From positions 1 to 64,000 of the forward strand of contig NZ_BAAAFX010000018.1 in NCBI RefSeq assembly GCF_039523755.1: a stretch of DNA of 64,000 nt, read 5' to 3'. The position numbers and the translations under genes are program-made. The stretch's first letter is position 1. Each line of letters begins with the position of its first letter. Source of the stretch: Tatumella terrea (GTDB lineage: Bacteria; Pseudomonadota; Gammaproteobacteria; Enterobacterales; Enterobacteriaceae). The notes under the pieces are model-generated. The model worked only from the letters and a program-made list of their open reading frames with translations. It had not been told where the DNA came from and ran no database searches. Of the stretch, positions 17,891-26,262 are shown one piece after another.

Positions 17891-19255
17891 GTGATAAGTG
17901 TCTTCGACATGTTTAAAGTAGGTATCGGTCCTTCCAGTTCTCATACGGTAGGGCCTATGAAGGCGGGCAAAGAATTTGCTGATGCGCTGATTGCCGAAGA
18001 TAAACTTACCCTGACGACCCGCATTTCAGTGGATGTCTATGGTTCACTCTCCCTCACCGGACACGGACACCATACGGACATTGCCATCATCATGGGGCTG
18101 TCCGGGGCGGCCCCGGATACCGTGGATATAGATGCCATTCCGGCGTTTGTAGCCGATGTCGGCCAGCGACAACGCCTGCCGATGGCCGGCGGTACACATG
18201 AGGTGGATTTCCCGCGGGAAGGCGGCATGACCTTCCGCAGCGATAATCTGCCGCTGCATGAAAACGGGCTGACCCTGACCGCCTGGCAGGACGACATGTG
18301 CCTGATGAAGAAGACCTACTATTCCGTGGGCGGCGGTTTTATCATTGAAGAGGCGCAGTTCGGACAACCGGTTCTCGATGAGGTTGAAGTGCCCTATCCG
18401 TTCAACACCGCCCGTGAATTACTCGAAAGCTGCCATCGCACCGGTCAGTCCGTTTCCGGTCTGGTCCTGAAAAATGAGCTGGCGCTGCATAGCCGCAGCG
18501 AGATTGAAGACTATTTTTCTACCGTCTGGCAGACGATGCAGGCCTGTATCGACCGCGGCTTAAATACCGAAGGTGTATTGCCGGGGCCGTTGCGTGTTCC
18601 GCGCCGTGCCGCCTCTCTGCGACGCCTGCTGGTTTCCGGCAGTCAGCATTCCATTGACCCGATGAATGTGATCGACTGGGTGAATATGTTCGCCCTGGCG
18701 GTGAATGAAGAGAATGCGGCCGGTGGCCGGGTGGTGACCGCTCCGACCAACGGGGCCTGCGGGATAATCCCGGCGGTGCTCTCATACTACCATCAGTTTG
18801 TCTCGCCGGTCAGTCAGGAAGTGGCCTTGCGCTATTTTCTTGCCTCCGGGGCTATCGGGATCCTGTATAAAATGAATGCCTCTATTTCCGGCGCCGAAGT
18901 CGGTTGCCAGGGCGAAGTTGGTGTGGCTTGCTCGATGGCGGCTGCCGGTCTGGCGGAGCTGTCAGGGGCCAGTCCGGAGCAGGTCTGTATCGCGGCTGAG
19001 ATAGGTATGGAACATAACCTCGGACTGACCTGTGATCCGGTGGCAGGCCAGGTTCAGGTTCCCTGTATTGAACGTAATGCTATCGCATCGGTGAAGGCCA
19101 TCAATGCCGCACGTATGGCACTGCGCCGTACCAGTGCCCCGCGGGTTTCGCTCGATAAGGTGATCGAAACGATGTATGAGACCGGAAAAGATATGAATGC
19201 AAAATATCGTGAAACTTCCCGTGGCGGGCTGGCGATAAAGGTGCAGTGTGATTAA
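17891..19255 (+). CDS. sdaA: L-serine dehydratase 1
   Basis: Iron-sulfur L-serine deaminase forming pyruvate and ammonia. It has 454 residues, identical in length to E. coli SdaA, with the N-terminal beta domain (VGIGPSSSHTVGPMKAG) and the C-terminal catalytic domain. Cluster and catalytic cysteines are in TNGACGIIPA, GCQGEVGVACS, LTCDPVAG and VPCIERNA. The start is GTG at 17891 with a GGGAG site. A strong terminator follows 30 nt downstream. Confidence 0.97.
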   Translation: MISVFDMFKVGIGPSSSHTVGPMKAGKEFADALIAEDKLTLTTRISVDVYGSLSLTGHGHHTDIAIIMGLSGAAPDTVDIDAIPAFVADVGQRQRLPMAGGTHEVDFPREGGMTFRSDNLPLHENGLTLTAWQDDMCLMKKTYYSVGGGFIIEEAQFGQPVLDEVEVPYPFNTARELLESCHRTGQSVSGLVLKNELALHSRSEIEDYFSTVWQTMQACIDRGLNTEGVLPGPLRVPRRAASLRRLLVSGSQHSIDPMNVIDWVNMFALAVNEENAAGGRVVTAPTNGACGIIPAVLSYYHQFVSPVSQEVALRYFLASGAIGILYKMNASISGAEVGCQGEVGVACSMAAAGLAELSGASPEQVCIAAEIGMEHNLGLTCDPVAGQVQVPCIERNAIASVKAINAARMALRRTSAPRVSLDKVIETMYETGKDMNAKYRETSRGGLAIKVQCD

Positions 19256-19285
19256 CGACGCAGCATAAGCCGCAACAGACGATGA

Positions 19286-19317
19286 AAGGCCCCGGGAGTA
19301 TACCCGGGGCCTTTTTT
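19286..19317 (+). terminator. terminator of sdaA, shared with yoaE end
   Basis: An 11-bp perfect stem (AAGGCCCCGGG with CCCGGGGCCTT, 6-nt loop) followed by six T on the plus strand. The last T is also part of the yoaE stop codon on the other strand, so the two convergent genes nearly touch. Confidence 0.93.
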
Positions 19318-20882
19318 CAGGCCGCCACCTCGTCCGGGTCGACCGGACGAGTGCGGGTGACACGAACCAGATCAATCCGGTAGTCCGTGGCTTCTGCGAT
19401 AGTAAAGCTGAGGTCATCGAGGGTGATCACCTCTCCGACCTGCGGGATCTGCCCCTTCAGGTCGATAAGCCGTCCCGCCAGAGACGCATGGTCTTCCCCC
19501 TGGACCACCAGGCAATGAACATCCAGCAACTGTTCTAGCGAGTGCAGGTCCGTCCCGCCTTTCACCAGCCATCCGTCACCGTCGGGAATAATATCCGGCG
19601 TTTCGTCTTCGTCCGGGAACTCACCGGCAATCGCTTCCAGCACATCCAGCGGCGTGATCAGTCCCTGAACCACCCCAAATTCGTTGCTGACAATCACACA
19701 GCTTCCGCGGGCTCTGCGCAGCACACCGAGCAGATTTATCGGGTCCAGCGTTTCCGGCACAATGATAGCCGGCGTCGCTGCCGCAAACTGAGCCACATCG
19801 ACCCCATGATCCAGCGCTACCAGCAGTTCTTTCGCCCAGACCACACCAATAATTTCATCCAGCTCTCCCCGGCCGACCGGGAACAGGCTGTGCGGGGTAT
19901 CCAGTAGCTGCTGACGAATGTCATCGATCGGACTTTCCGCATTAACCCAGGAGATTTCGCCGCGTGGCGTCATCAGGCTACGGATCGAACGCGAGGCAAG
20001 GGTCAGTACGCCGGTGATCATATAGCGTTCTTCATCCTTAAACGCTTCGGTCCCGGCGGGTCTGACTTCCGGACGGGCATCCTCATCTGTCGGGTGCTGG
20101 CCCCGGTTCCCCCCCATCAGACGTAGGATCACCTCTGCAGTACGTTCCCGCATCGGTCTGCGCGCCTGATGACGGATAAAATTACGCCGTGATATCTGGT
20201 TAAAGAACTCAATGATTATCGAGAAGCCGATGGCCGCGTAGAGGTAGCCTTTCGGAATATGGAAACCAAAACCTTCCGCCACCAGGCTAAGACCAATCAT
20301 CAGCAGGAAGCTGAGGCACAGTACGACCACCGTCGGATGCGCATTGACGAATCGTGTCAGAGGCCGTGAGGCCAGCAGCATGATGCCCATGGCGATGACC
20401 ACTGCCGTCATCATTATCCACAGATGACTCACCATCCCCACGGCGGTGATCACCGCATCCAGTGAGAATACCGCATCCAGTACCACTATCTGAATAACGA
20501 CGACCCAGAAACTGGCATAGCTCTTGTTACCGTCATCGGTTTCCGGCCGGTTCTCCAGCCTTTCATGCAATTCTGTGGTGGCCTTGAACAGCAGGAAGAT
20601 CCCGCCAGCCAGCATGATTAAATCGCGTCCTGAGAATCCGAAACTGCCCACATGGAATAAGGGCTTTGTCAGCGTCACCAGCCATGACATCAGTGACAGC
20701 AAAGCCAGTCGCATCACCAGCGCCAGACTCAGGCCGATGATCCGGGCCTTGTCGCGCTGCTTCGGCGGCAGTTTATCGGCAAGGATCGCGATAAAGACCA
20801 GGTTATCGATGCCGAGAACAATCTCCAGCACGATTAAGGTCAGCAGCCCTGCCCAGACAGAAGGATCGAGAAAAATTTCCAT
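19317..20882 (-). CDS. yoaE: TerC-family membrane protein with CBS and CorC domains YoaE
   Basis: Inner-membrane protein of 521 residues (E. coli YoaE 518). Residues about 1-220 form a TerC-type bundle of hydrophobic segments with LEIVLGIDNLVFIAIL and LDAVFSLDAVITAVGM, whose acidic residues are typical of TerC manganese or calcium transporters. A tandem CBS pair (about 295-420) and a CorC/HlyC domain (about 430-510) follow. The family suggests metal-ion efflux, possibly manganese. The start at 20882 has a GAGGAG site. The long leader resembles a manganese riboswitch. E. coli has manXYZ, yobD and mntP between this gene and rlmA; they are missing here. Confidence 0.92.
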   Translation of the reverse strand: MEIFLDPSVWAGLLTLIVLEIVLGIDNLVFIAILADKLPPKQRDKARIIGLSLALVMRLALLSLMSWLVTLTKPLFHVGSFGFSGRDLIMLAGGIFLLFKATTELHERLENRPETDDGNKSYASFWVVVIQIVVLDAVFSLDAVITAVGMVSHLWIMMTAVVIAMGIMLLASRPLTRFVNAHPTVVVLCLSFLLMIGLSLVAEGFGFHIPKGYLYAAIGFSIIIEFFNQISRRNFIRHQARRPMRERTAEVILRLMGGNRGQHPTDEDARPEVRPAGTEAFKDEERYMITGVLTLASRSIRSLMTPRGEISWVNAESPIDDIRQQLLDTPHSLFPVGRGELDEIIGVVWAKELLVALDHGVDVAQFAAATPAIIVPETLDPINLLGVLRRARGSCVIVSNEFGVVQGLITPLDVLEAIAGEFPDEDETPDIIPDGDGWLVKGGTDLHSLEQLLDVHCLVVQGEDHASLAGRLIDLKGQIPQVGEVITLDDLSFTIAEATDYRIDLVRVTRTRPVDPDEVAA

Positions 20883-20979
20883 TAGTGGCTCCTCAGGGAC
20901 ATTAATGTCCTGACCACAGCAGGTCGCCGGCAAACAACCGGTGTTAGCGAAAACTGAACGGGAATTTGTGAGAAAAGAG

Positions 20980-21070
20980 AACCGGAGGTGTTGCAGTGCA
21001 ACCCTGAGATGAACATTGAACGACGTCGGTGACGATCCATAACCCGGGCTAAGCCCATTACTCCTGAATA
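20980..21070 (-). promoter_or_regulatory. candidate yybP-ykoY-like leader of yoaE
   Basis: On the minus strand the 5' leader of yoaE contains AGGAGTA, then a small hairpin GGGC-TTA-GCCC, then GGATCGTCA, and further on a GTTGCA/TGCAAC hairpin followed by ACACCTCC. The order GGAGUA - hairpin - CGUCA - hairpin - ACC resembles the manganese-sensing yybP-ykoY element, which commonly precedes TerC-family genes. The closing P1 helix is poor, so the call is tentative. Confidence 0.35.
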
Positions 21071-21158
21071 ATAAACAGGGTGTTAATGTATCAGTTACAG
21101 CAACGCCGTCAAAAATAATTTTTACATTTACAAATTTACTGACATTTATATACGCTTT

Positions 21159-21992
21159 TCAGCGTTTACGTTGCCATAACCGCAGACGGAAATCCGCCTC
21201 GCAGGTAAAGTCTTCAGAGGCAGCCAAAGTTTCACGTACCGTTTCTGTCGCCCGCCAGGCAAAAGGGGTCATTTGTAACAGGTCCAGCGAGGCTTGTGGT
21301 TGCAGAGACATCGGATAACTGAGCCGTTGCTCCTGCACACAGTCAAAGGCGTCCAGCGGATGTTCATTTTCCTCATGCAATTTAACGTCCTGATAGATGA
21401 GGGCTTTGAGTTGCATCAGATGACGCGATGCCGGAGTCACCGTCAGCAGATAGCCGCCGGGAGTCAGGGTTCTGGCGAGTTCTTCGTCTTTGCAGGGTGC
21501 ATAAATGCGTAATACCGCGGAAAGACTGTTATCGGCGAAAGGCAGACGATAACTGGAGGCGACACAAAAACGAATCGCTTTATAGCGTTTAGCGGCCGAT
21601 TTTATGGCAATTTTTGCCACATCCAGGCCATAGATTTCCGCGCCGGGGCGGGATTCAAATGCCGCAGCCATACCGGCGGTATAATAGCCTTCGCCACACC
21701 CGATATCGAGGATCCTGACGTCGGGGCCGGGCAAATGTTCTGTCAGCATCGCCGTGACGGCATCACGCAGCGGCTGATAATAGCCGGCATCCAGAAAATT
21801 ACGCCGCGCCTGCATCATCTCCGGACTGTCGCCAGGAATTTTGGAACCTTTATGTTGCACAGGGAGAAGATTCACATACCCTTCCCGGGCCTGGTCAAAC
21901 TGATGATTACCGGCGCATCGCCATCCACCCTGCTGCTTTTCAAGCAACTGCTGGCACAACGGACATATAAACACTGCTGTTACCCCACTCAT
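21159..21992 (-). CDS. rlmA: 23S rRNA (guanine-745-N1)-methyltransferase RlmA
   Basis: SAM-dependent methyltransferase that makes m1G745 in helix 35 of 23S rRNA. It has 277 residues, with an N-terminal zinc ribbon (FICPLCQQ and WRCAGNHQFD supply the ligands), the motif GSKIPGDSPEMMQARRNFL typical of RlmA, and the SAM-binding loop ILDIGCGEGYYT near residue 93. It is upstream of cspC in the same orientation as in E. coli. Confidence 0.95.
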   Translation of the reverse strand: MSGVTAVFICPLCQQLLEKQQGGWRCAGNHQFDQAREGYVNLLPVQHKGSKIPGDSPEMMQARRNFLDAGYYQPLRDAVTAMLTEHLPGPDVRILDIGCGEGYYTAGMAAAFESRPGAEIYGLDVAKIAIKSAAKRYKAIRFCVASSYRLPFADNSLSAVLRIYAPCKDEELARTLTPGGYLLTVTPASRHLMQLKALIYQDVKLHEENEHPLDAFDCVQEQRLSYPMSLQPQASLDLLQMTPFAWRATETVRETLAASEDFTCEADFRLRLWQRKR

Positions 21993-22033
21993 AAAATCAG
22001 CGGGCAGTGTACCTGTTCATTGCCGGACTCAAA

Positions 22034-22063
22034 AGAAAAAACCCCGCTCATTGAGCAGGGTTT
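22034..22063 (-). terminator. terminator of yobF-cspC
   Basis: On the minus strand AAACCCTGCTC-AAT-GAGCGGGGTTT forms a stem with one mismatch, followed by more T residues (TTTTTCTTTT). It lies 45 nt past the cspC stop. Confidence 0.88.
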
Positions 22064-22107
22064 CGCAATTCATCCTGTCAGGGGTGACCCTGAAAGAGTG
22101 TCGCTTA

Positions 22108-22317
22108 TCAGATTGCAGTAACGTTTACTGCAGCAGGACCTTTCTGACCGTCCTGGATTTCGAACTCAACGTTCTGGCCTTCAGCCAGAGTTTTGAAGCC
22201 GTTACCCTGGATTGCAGAGAAGTGTACGAACACGTCTTTGCTGCCGTCAGCAGGAGTAATGAAACCAAAACCTTTAGACTCGTTGAACCACTTAACCTGA
22301 CCTTTAATCTTTGCCAT
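22108..22317 (-). CDS. cspC: cold-shock-like RNA chaperone CspC
   Basis: 69-residue single cold-shock domain with RNP1 (KGFGFI) and RNP2 (VFVHF). The sequence matches E. coli CspC at every residue from memory, including [18 protein letters not shown] at the C-terminus, which separates it from CspE. In E. coli CspC is not cold-induced; it stabilises mRNAs including rpoS. The ribosome site is TAAGGAA. It is preceded by yobF on the same transcript. Confidence 0.97.
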
Positions 22318-22359
22318 TTTGCAAATTCCTTAAAATGTTTATTTTGCCCGAAGGCGATA

Positions 22360-22473
22360 TTACAGAAAAACGCGGGACTCACTGAATGAGGCACTAATAT
22401 TAGGTTCGGCAAAGGAAGCAGTTCTAACGATAACGTCTTTACTCATAACTTCTTTACTGATAATGCCATACAT
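22360..22473 (-). CDS. yobF: small stress protein YobF
   Basis: A 37-codon frame directly upstream of cspC, read by hand because it is very short. It begins MYGIISKEVMSKDVIV and continues with SFAEPNISASFSES, aligning with E. coli YobF (start MCGIFSKEVLSKHV, then FSAEPYIGAS). It ends about ten codons earlier than the 47-residue E. coli protein and lacks its cysteine-rich tail. A GAGGT site lies 12 nt before the ATG. In E. coli yobF and cspC are co-transcribed and yobF rises under heat stress. Confidence 0.85.
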   Translation of the reverse strand: MYGIISKEVMSKDVIVRTASFAEPNISASFSESRVFL

Positions 22474-22506
22474 ATACAGAATCGTACCTCGATTAATCTA
22501 TCAATT

Positions 22507-22535
22507 GTTATCACATATCCTTTAATTAATGGCAA
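22507..22535 (-). promoter_or_regulatory. candidate sigma-70 promoter of yobF-cspC
   Basis: On the minus strand TTGCCA (22535-22530) is followed after 17 nt by GATAAC (22512-22507) with an extended TGT just before it. It sits 34 nt upstream of the yobF start codon. Confidence 0.5.
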
Positions 22536-22626
22536 GCCATTTTTAATCCTGAGAGGGAACAATGACGATAATTATTGATATGAGGCACAATTTAGTCTTC
22601 CGGAGGTTGCCGCGCTCCCCTGTCAA

Positions 22627-22655
22627 CCGGCGACTTAGCGTCATTCAGTCGCCGG
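22627..22655. other. stable hairpin in the yobF-yebO spacer
   Basis: A 9-bp perfect stem CCGGCGACT/AGTCGCCGG with an 11-nt loop, enclosed by GAGGTT (22603-22608) and AACCTC (22657-22662). No T-run follows. It could be a structured RNA, a repeat element or a protein site. Confidence 0.4.
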
Positions 22656-23631
22656 AAACCTCAGCGGATAATACCCTGACGATACTATTTCAGTGATTTT
22701 AACAGTGTAATATTATAAATATATAACCGCATCGCCTAATCGCAGTAAAGTGATAGTAATCACTGACATACATTTTTTCTATTGATCTGCAGATTATTCA
22801 CTCCAAAAATTAACAAAAATAATACCTCTGCAAAACTGTCAGCACGGTTATATTCTTTTTTTATGAAGTAATCATAAATAAAACTTAGTATCACTGACCT
22901 GTGAGCGATATTGATTCATTGGTGGACGCCCTTCACCGGGGAAGCAAACTGCCTTGCAGTCAGTCATTCATCAGCCGGGGTATATTGGCATTCTGTTCAT
23001 CTATGCGGCGTTTCGCTGAGCCTTGTTCACGCGCCGGCTGAATAACCGGTCATTCCGGCGGCCCTTAAGACACAATAATCCGCCGTATTGCGTGGAAAAA
23101 ATGAGCGAAATGGCAGACTCCCGGCGGTCCGTTTCGCGGATATTTGATAATAATCCGTTGCTCGCCACGAATACCGGCTGCTGCTTCCCCTCGTCAGGAC
23201 AAACCGCCTCCGTCAGCCTGCTGGCTGCCCGTCTCTCCCTATCACTGAAGCCGGTCAGGCCTGGCCCGGACGATAATTCCCTGATGGAGCGAGCCCCCGG
23301 GGTATTCATGGCAGGAGTGATAGCTGGCAGACCCCGTGTCGTAGCCTGTGCAGACCCGCTCTGCCGCTTTTCACGGGGAGGTTGATGCCTGCAAAAGCGC
23401 GAAAGCTTGTCGGCTGCGTCGCCGGCCCCAACGGCAGAGGAATGTAAATGAATGATAGTCGCTTTACTGTACAACATGTTACAGGTGTACATAGCGAGGG
23501 TACGTGCGGGCCTGTGATTGCCGGATTAATGATAACTGAGTGGTGGCAGGTGGGCCCGAACCGTGGAGATGGACAGAGCGACAGGAAATAAAGAGTGAGC
23601 CGCACAGCCGGACAGAGGACTCACGACTCAG

Positions 23632-23703
23632 GGCTCCACAGGCTCCACAGGCTCCACAGGCTCCACAGGCTCCACAGGCTCCACAGGCTCCACAGGCTCC
23701 ACA
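23632..23703. repeat. perfect 9-bp tandem repeat, 8 copies
   Basis: The unit GGCTCCACA is repeated eight times without a mismatch, followed by a partial GGCT. Because nine is a multiple of three, open frames run through it on both strands (Arg-Leu-His or Leu-Trp-Ser repeats), but no flanking protein family is recognisable. Perfect short arrays like this usually vary in copy number by slippage. Confidence 0.97.
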
Positions 23704-23973
23704 GGCTATTTTCCGGTAAGGCCTGCGCCGGGCAAAGCGTTTTCCGGCAGAACATCGTACATCCGCAGTCTCTGCCCGCCCCGCACAGACAAGGGAGGGA
23801 TAATGACGGCAGGCGACTGACGCAAATCACCGCCGGTAACGTTGATTACCTGCCCGGGGAAAGAGAACGCCAGAGATAACCGGCAATGTCTGTTCCGGTT
23901 ATCTCCTTCCCGCTTCCGGTGGCCCCTGGTCTGTTGCGATCAAGGGGTCACCATTGATATTGATTTCGGCTGA

Positions 23974-24261
23974 TTAGCGTTCCGGTACAAATTGCAGGTA
24001 TTCATTGCCTTCCGGCTCAGCCACCACGGGCGGTTCCCCGGCAACATCCGGTACCACAGGCATATGATATTCAACCAGCCGCTTTAACAGCGCATTCTGC
24101 TTTTTTTGTTCCCTGAGCAGTGCCTCGAGCAATTGTATCTTGTCATTGGCTCGAACGCTGGCACGGTTAACAAAGAACCAGATAATCAGCGCAAAAATAA
24201 CCGCTAACGCGATTAATGCCGGCAGAACAAACGGCCCCGGTCCCGACGTAAAATCATTCAT
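23974..24261 (-). CDS. yebO: YebO family membrane protein
   Basis: 95-residue single-pass inner-membrane protein, the same length as E. coli YebO. The hydrophobic segment is about residues 11-31 and ends WFFVNRAS; it is followed by a coiled-coil-like NDKIQLLEALLREQKKQNALLKRL, as in E. coli. The tail is acidic and Pro/Val-rich and ends with ER. Function unknown. In E. coli mgrB lies next to it; no mgrB is found here. Confidence 0.88.
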   Translation of the reverse strand: MNDFTSGPGPFVLPALIALAVIFALIIWFFVNRASVRANDKIQLLEALLREQKKQNALLKRLVEYHMPVVPDVAGEPPVVAEPEGNEYLQFVPER

Positions 24262-24476
24262 ACATTTGCCTCAAAACACCCTGTGTTACTTCATGAGAAA
24301 CTGAGCCGACATTCTACTCTGCAATAAAAAAATGATCATCCGATGTTATGCACAATTGCGGGAGGGTCTGAAACACTTTCAGTGTTCTCTGATCCCTTTC
24401 AGGGAGGGCTTCGCCCATGCTAAAGGTGAGTCAGCAAAGAGTGGATACGGTTCAATCTTTCGGGGATGGAAATGAA

Positions 24477-24731
24477 ATGCTCATACGCAGTCTGCTAATT
24501 CTGGCCCTTCTGTGGCTGATCATGTTGTTCTCCGGTTACGGGGTGCTGACCGGGAGCCATAAAATTGCTTTCGGGTTAGGTCTCAGCTGTCAGTACCTGA
24601 CGGCAAAGGGCATGACGGTATCGCGTTATCTGCACTCGGAGGGAGGGGTCACTGGCAAAGCGGAGTGTCCGCTGTTCAGGAAATATGAGGATGCTCCCCT
24701 GTCCGGCGGCGGTTCCCTGAACATCAACTGA
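24477..24731 (+). CDS. yobH: YobH family small protein
   Basis: 84-residue protein related to E. coli YobH (79 residues): an N-terminal hydrophobic segment (LLILALLWLIMLFSGYGVLTGS), then AFGLGLSCQYLTAKG, SRYLHSEGG and the ECPLFRK motif. Likely exported or membrane anchored; function unknown. The ATG at 24477 follows a purine-rich GGGGATGGAAA; the frame opens 20 codons upstream but homology starts here. It is convergent with htpX; E. coli has kdgR in between. Confidence 0.85.
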   Translation: MLIRSLLILALLWLIMLFSGYGVLTGSHKIAFGLGLSCQYLTAKGMTVSRYLHSEGGVTGKAECPLFRKYEDAPLSGGGSLNIN

Positions 24732-24756
24732 CCGCCGGCGAACCGGCGGACGAGGG

Positions 24757-25638
24757 TTACTTCAGATAATCACCACGGCGCAGTGCTTCGATACGCTTGT
24801 CCAGTGGCGGGTGAGACATAAATAACTCACTCAGCGACTTCCCTTTCCCGTTAATGCAGAATGCCATCATATTACCAGGCTCCTGTGGCTCATAGCTGGT
24901 TTTCAGACGCTGAAGTGCGGCAATCATTTTTTCACGCCCGACCAGTTTTGCAGAGCCGGCATCAGCATGAAACTCACGATACCGCGAGAACCACATGGTG
25001 ATCAGACTCGCCAGCATACCAAATACCAGTTCCAGGACCGTTGCCACCGCAAAATAGACCAGCGGATTGCCATTACCGTTCTCTTCAGAATCCCGGTCAG
25101 AGGACATAAAACCGGAAGCCAGCTGGGCAATGATACGGGAAATAAAGATGACAAAGGTATTCACAATCCCCTGAATCAGCGTCATGGTCACCATATCACC
25201 GTTTGCGATATGACTGATTTCATGGGCCAGCACGGCTTCGGCTTCATCGCGGTTCATATTTTGTAAAAGACCGGTCGAGACCGCCACCAGAGAGGCATTC
25301 CGGCGTGCACCGGTAGCAAACGCATTAATATCGGGTGCATGATAAACCGCGACCTGCGGCATGGCGATGCCGGCGGCGCGCGCCTGCTGTGCCACCGTAT
25401 TCATTAACCAGTTTTCGGTTTCATTGCGCGGTTGTTCAATAACTTCACCGCCTACAGAACGTAATGCCATCCATTTAGACATCAGCAGCGAAATAAACGA
25501 ACCGCCAAAACCAAACAGGCCCGCCATGATCATTAGCCCCTGTACACTGGCGGAGCGGATGCCCGTCAGGCTCAGTATGAGTCCGAACACCAGCATGACG
25601 GCCAGGTTCGTTAGCAAAAATAGCGCGATACGCATCAT
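24757..25638 (-). CDS. htpX: membrane protease HtpX
   Basis: Inner-membrane zinc metalloprotease of the M48 family that degrades misfolded membrane proteins alongside FtsH. It has 293 residues as in E. coli, with two N-terminal membrane helices, the zinc motif HEISH at residues 139-143, two later hydrophobic segments, and the third zinc ligand region SRYREFHADAGSAKLVG. In E. coli it is under CpxR and sigma-32 control. kdgR, its usual neighbour, is absent. Confidence 0.97.
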   Translation of the reverse strand: MMRIALFLLTNLAVMLVFGLILSLTGIRSASVQGLMIMAGLFGFGGSFISLLMSKWMALRSVGGEVIEQPRNETENWLMNTVAQQARAAGIAMPQVAVYHAPDINAFATGARRNASLVAVSTGLLQNMNRDEAEAVLAHEISHIANGDMVTMTLIQGIVNTFVIFISRIIAQLASGFMSSDRDSEENGNGNPLVYFAVATVLELVFGMLASLITMWFSRYREFHADAGSAKLVGREKMIAALQRLKTSYEPQEPGNMMAFCINGKGKSLSELFMSHPPLDKRIEALRRGDYLK

Positions 25639-25682
25639 AAACGTTTATTTTCCTCATTATTTACGCAGGTTATCTGCCCCAT

Positions 25683-25711
25683 ATCCTATGTGCATTAGCG
25701 GGCATTTCAAG
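25683..25711 (-). promoter_or_regulatory. candidate htpX promoter
   Basis: On the minus strand CTTGAAA (25711-25705) precedes TAGGAT (25688-25683) with a 16-nt spacer, 45 nt before the start codon. The CTTGAAA box also fits the -35 of heat-shock promoters, but the CCCCAT -10 is not seen. Confidence 0.35.
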
Positions 25712-25950
25712 CGGCGATTGAGTGTAGCTCCCTGAAAAGACATAACTTTACATTCTGACAGACATATTACGTCAATACTCCCGTCGTTCCTGACAATACA
25801 CGGGTGAAGTCGTCGTTATTTTTATCTTTGCCAGACGGTTTACGGGCGTCTTACCTGCCCTTCCGTAAAACGTTATCCGTGATAGCCTGTCTCTTCTGAG
25901 AGGCTTTACCCGGGGCAGACGTTACTGCCCGAAGCAGCCCTGATTAACCG

Positions 25951-26052
25951 TCACCCACGGCCGCCCCCGCGAGCACTTAACACCACGACAGGTATTTCGT
26001 TACCGCACGTGTCACTCCGGAAAAGCGTTACTGACTGCCAGTAGTCCTTCAT
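25951..26052 (-). other. 33-codon frame in repeat unit 1, coding status doubtful
   Basis: An ATG-to-TGA frame beginning MKDYWQSVTLFRSDTC and ending in a Gly/Arg-rich tail. There is no Shine-Dalgarno sequence in front of it. Compared with the copy in unit 2, the six substitutions fall two at each codon position, so there is no sign of selection for a peptide. Confidence 0.2.
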
Positions 26053-26160
26053 AACAATCACTGATAACACAGGGAGCCTCTTGTTAAAGTCACCGCAGGA
26101 TTTTTCGTTGACCGGTAAATCCCCCAGGCGTTAACGCCCGGGAACTGCCCTGATTAATCG

Positions 26161-26262
26161 TCATCTACGGCCGCCCCCGCGAGCACTTAATATCACGGCA
26201 GGTATTTCGTTACCGCACGTGTCACTCCGGCAAAGCGTTACTGACTGCCAGTAGTCCTTCAT
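26161..26262 (-). other. 33-codon frame in repeat unit 2, coding status doubtful
   Basis: Paralogue of the frame in unit 1, with Phe11 to Cys, Val22 to Ala, Val24 to Ile and a changed last residue. Unit 3 keeps only the C-terminal half (GNEISAVILSDRGGGRG). The length is preserved between the two full copies, but that may only reflect the young age of the duplication. Confidence 0.2.

Larger units (their letters stand above)
22536..23973. other. 1.4-kb gene-free spacer between yobF and yebO
   Basis: No recognisable gene on either strand. The first 350 nt are markedly AT-rich and include a hairpin at 22627-22655 (CCGGCGACT with AGTCGCCGG) flanked by a further GAGGTT/AACCTC pair, and a small palindrome AGTGAT-N4-ATCACT at 22749. 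The right half is GC-richer and carries a 9-bp tandem repeat array at 23632-23703. In E. coli yobF and yebO are close together, so this DNA is an insertion or a remnant. Confidence 0.6.

Noticed and set aside
23001..23492. Overlapping open frames on both strands (163 codons minus, 120 codons plus) in the yobF-yebO spacer
   Set aside because: Neither resembles a known family, they overlap on opposite strands, composition is Arg/Ser/Pro-rich as in non-coding GC-rich DNA, and no convincing ribosome site was seen.
23595..23879. Open frame with Arg-Leu-His repeats across the 9-bp array
   Set aside because: It is open only because the repeat unit is nine bases; flanking sequence shows no domain.
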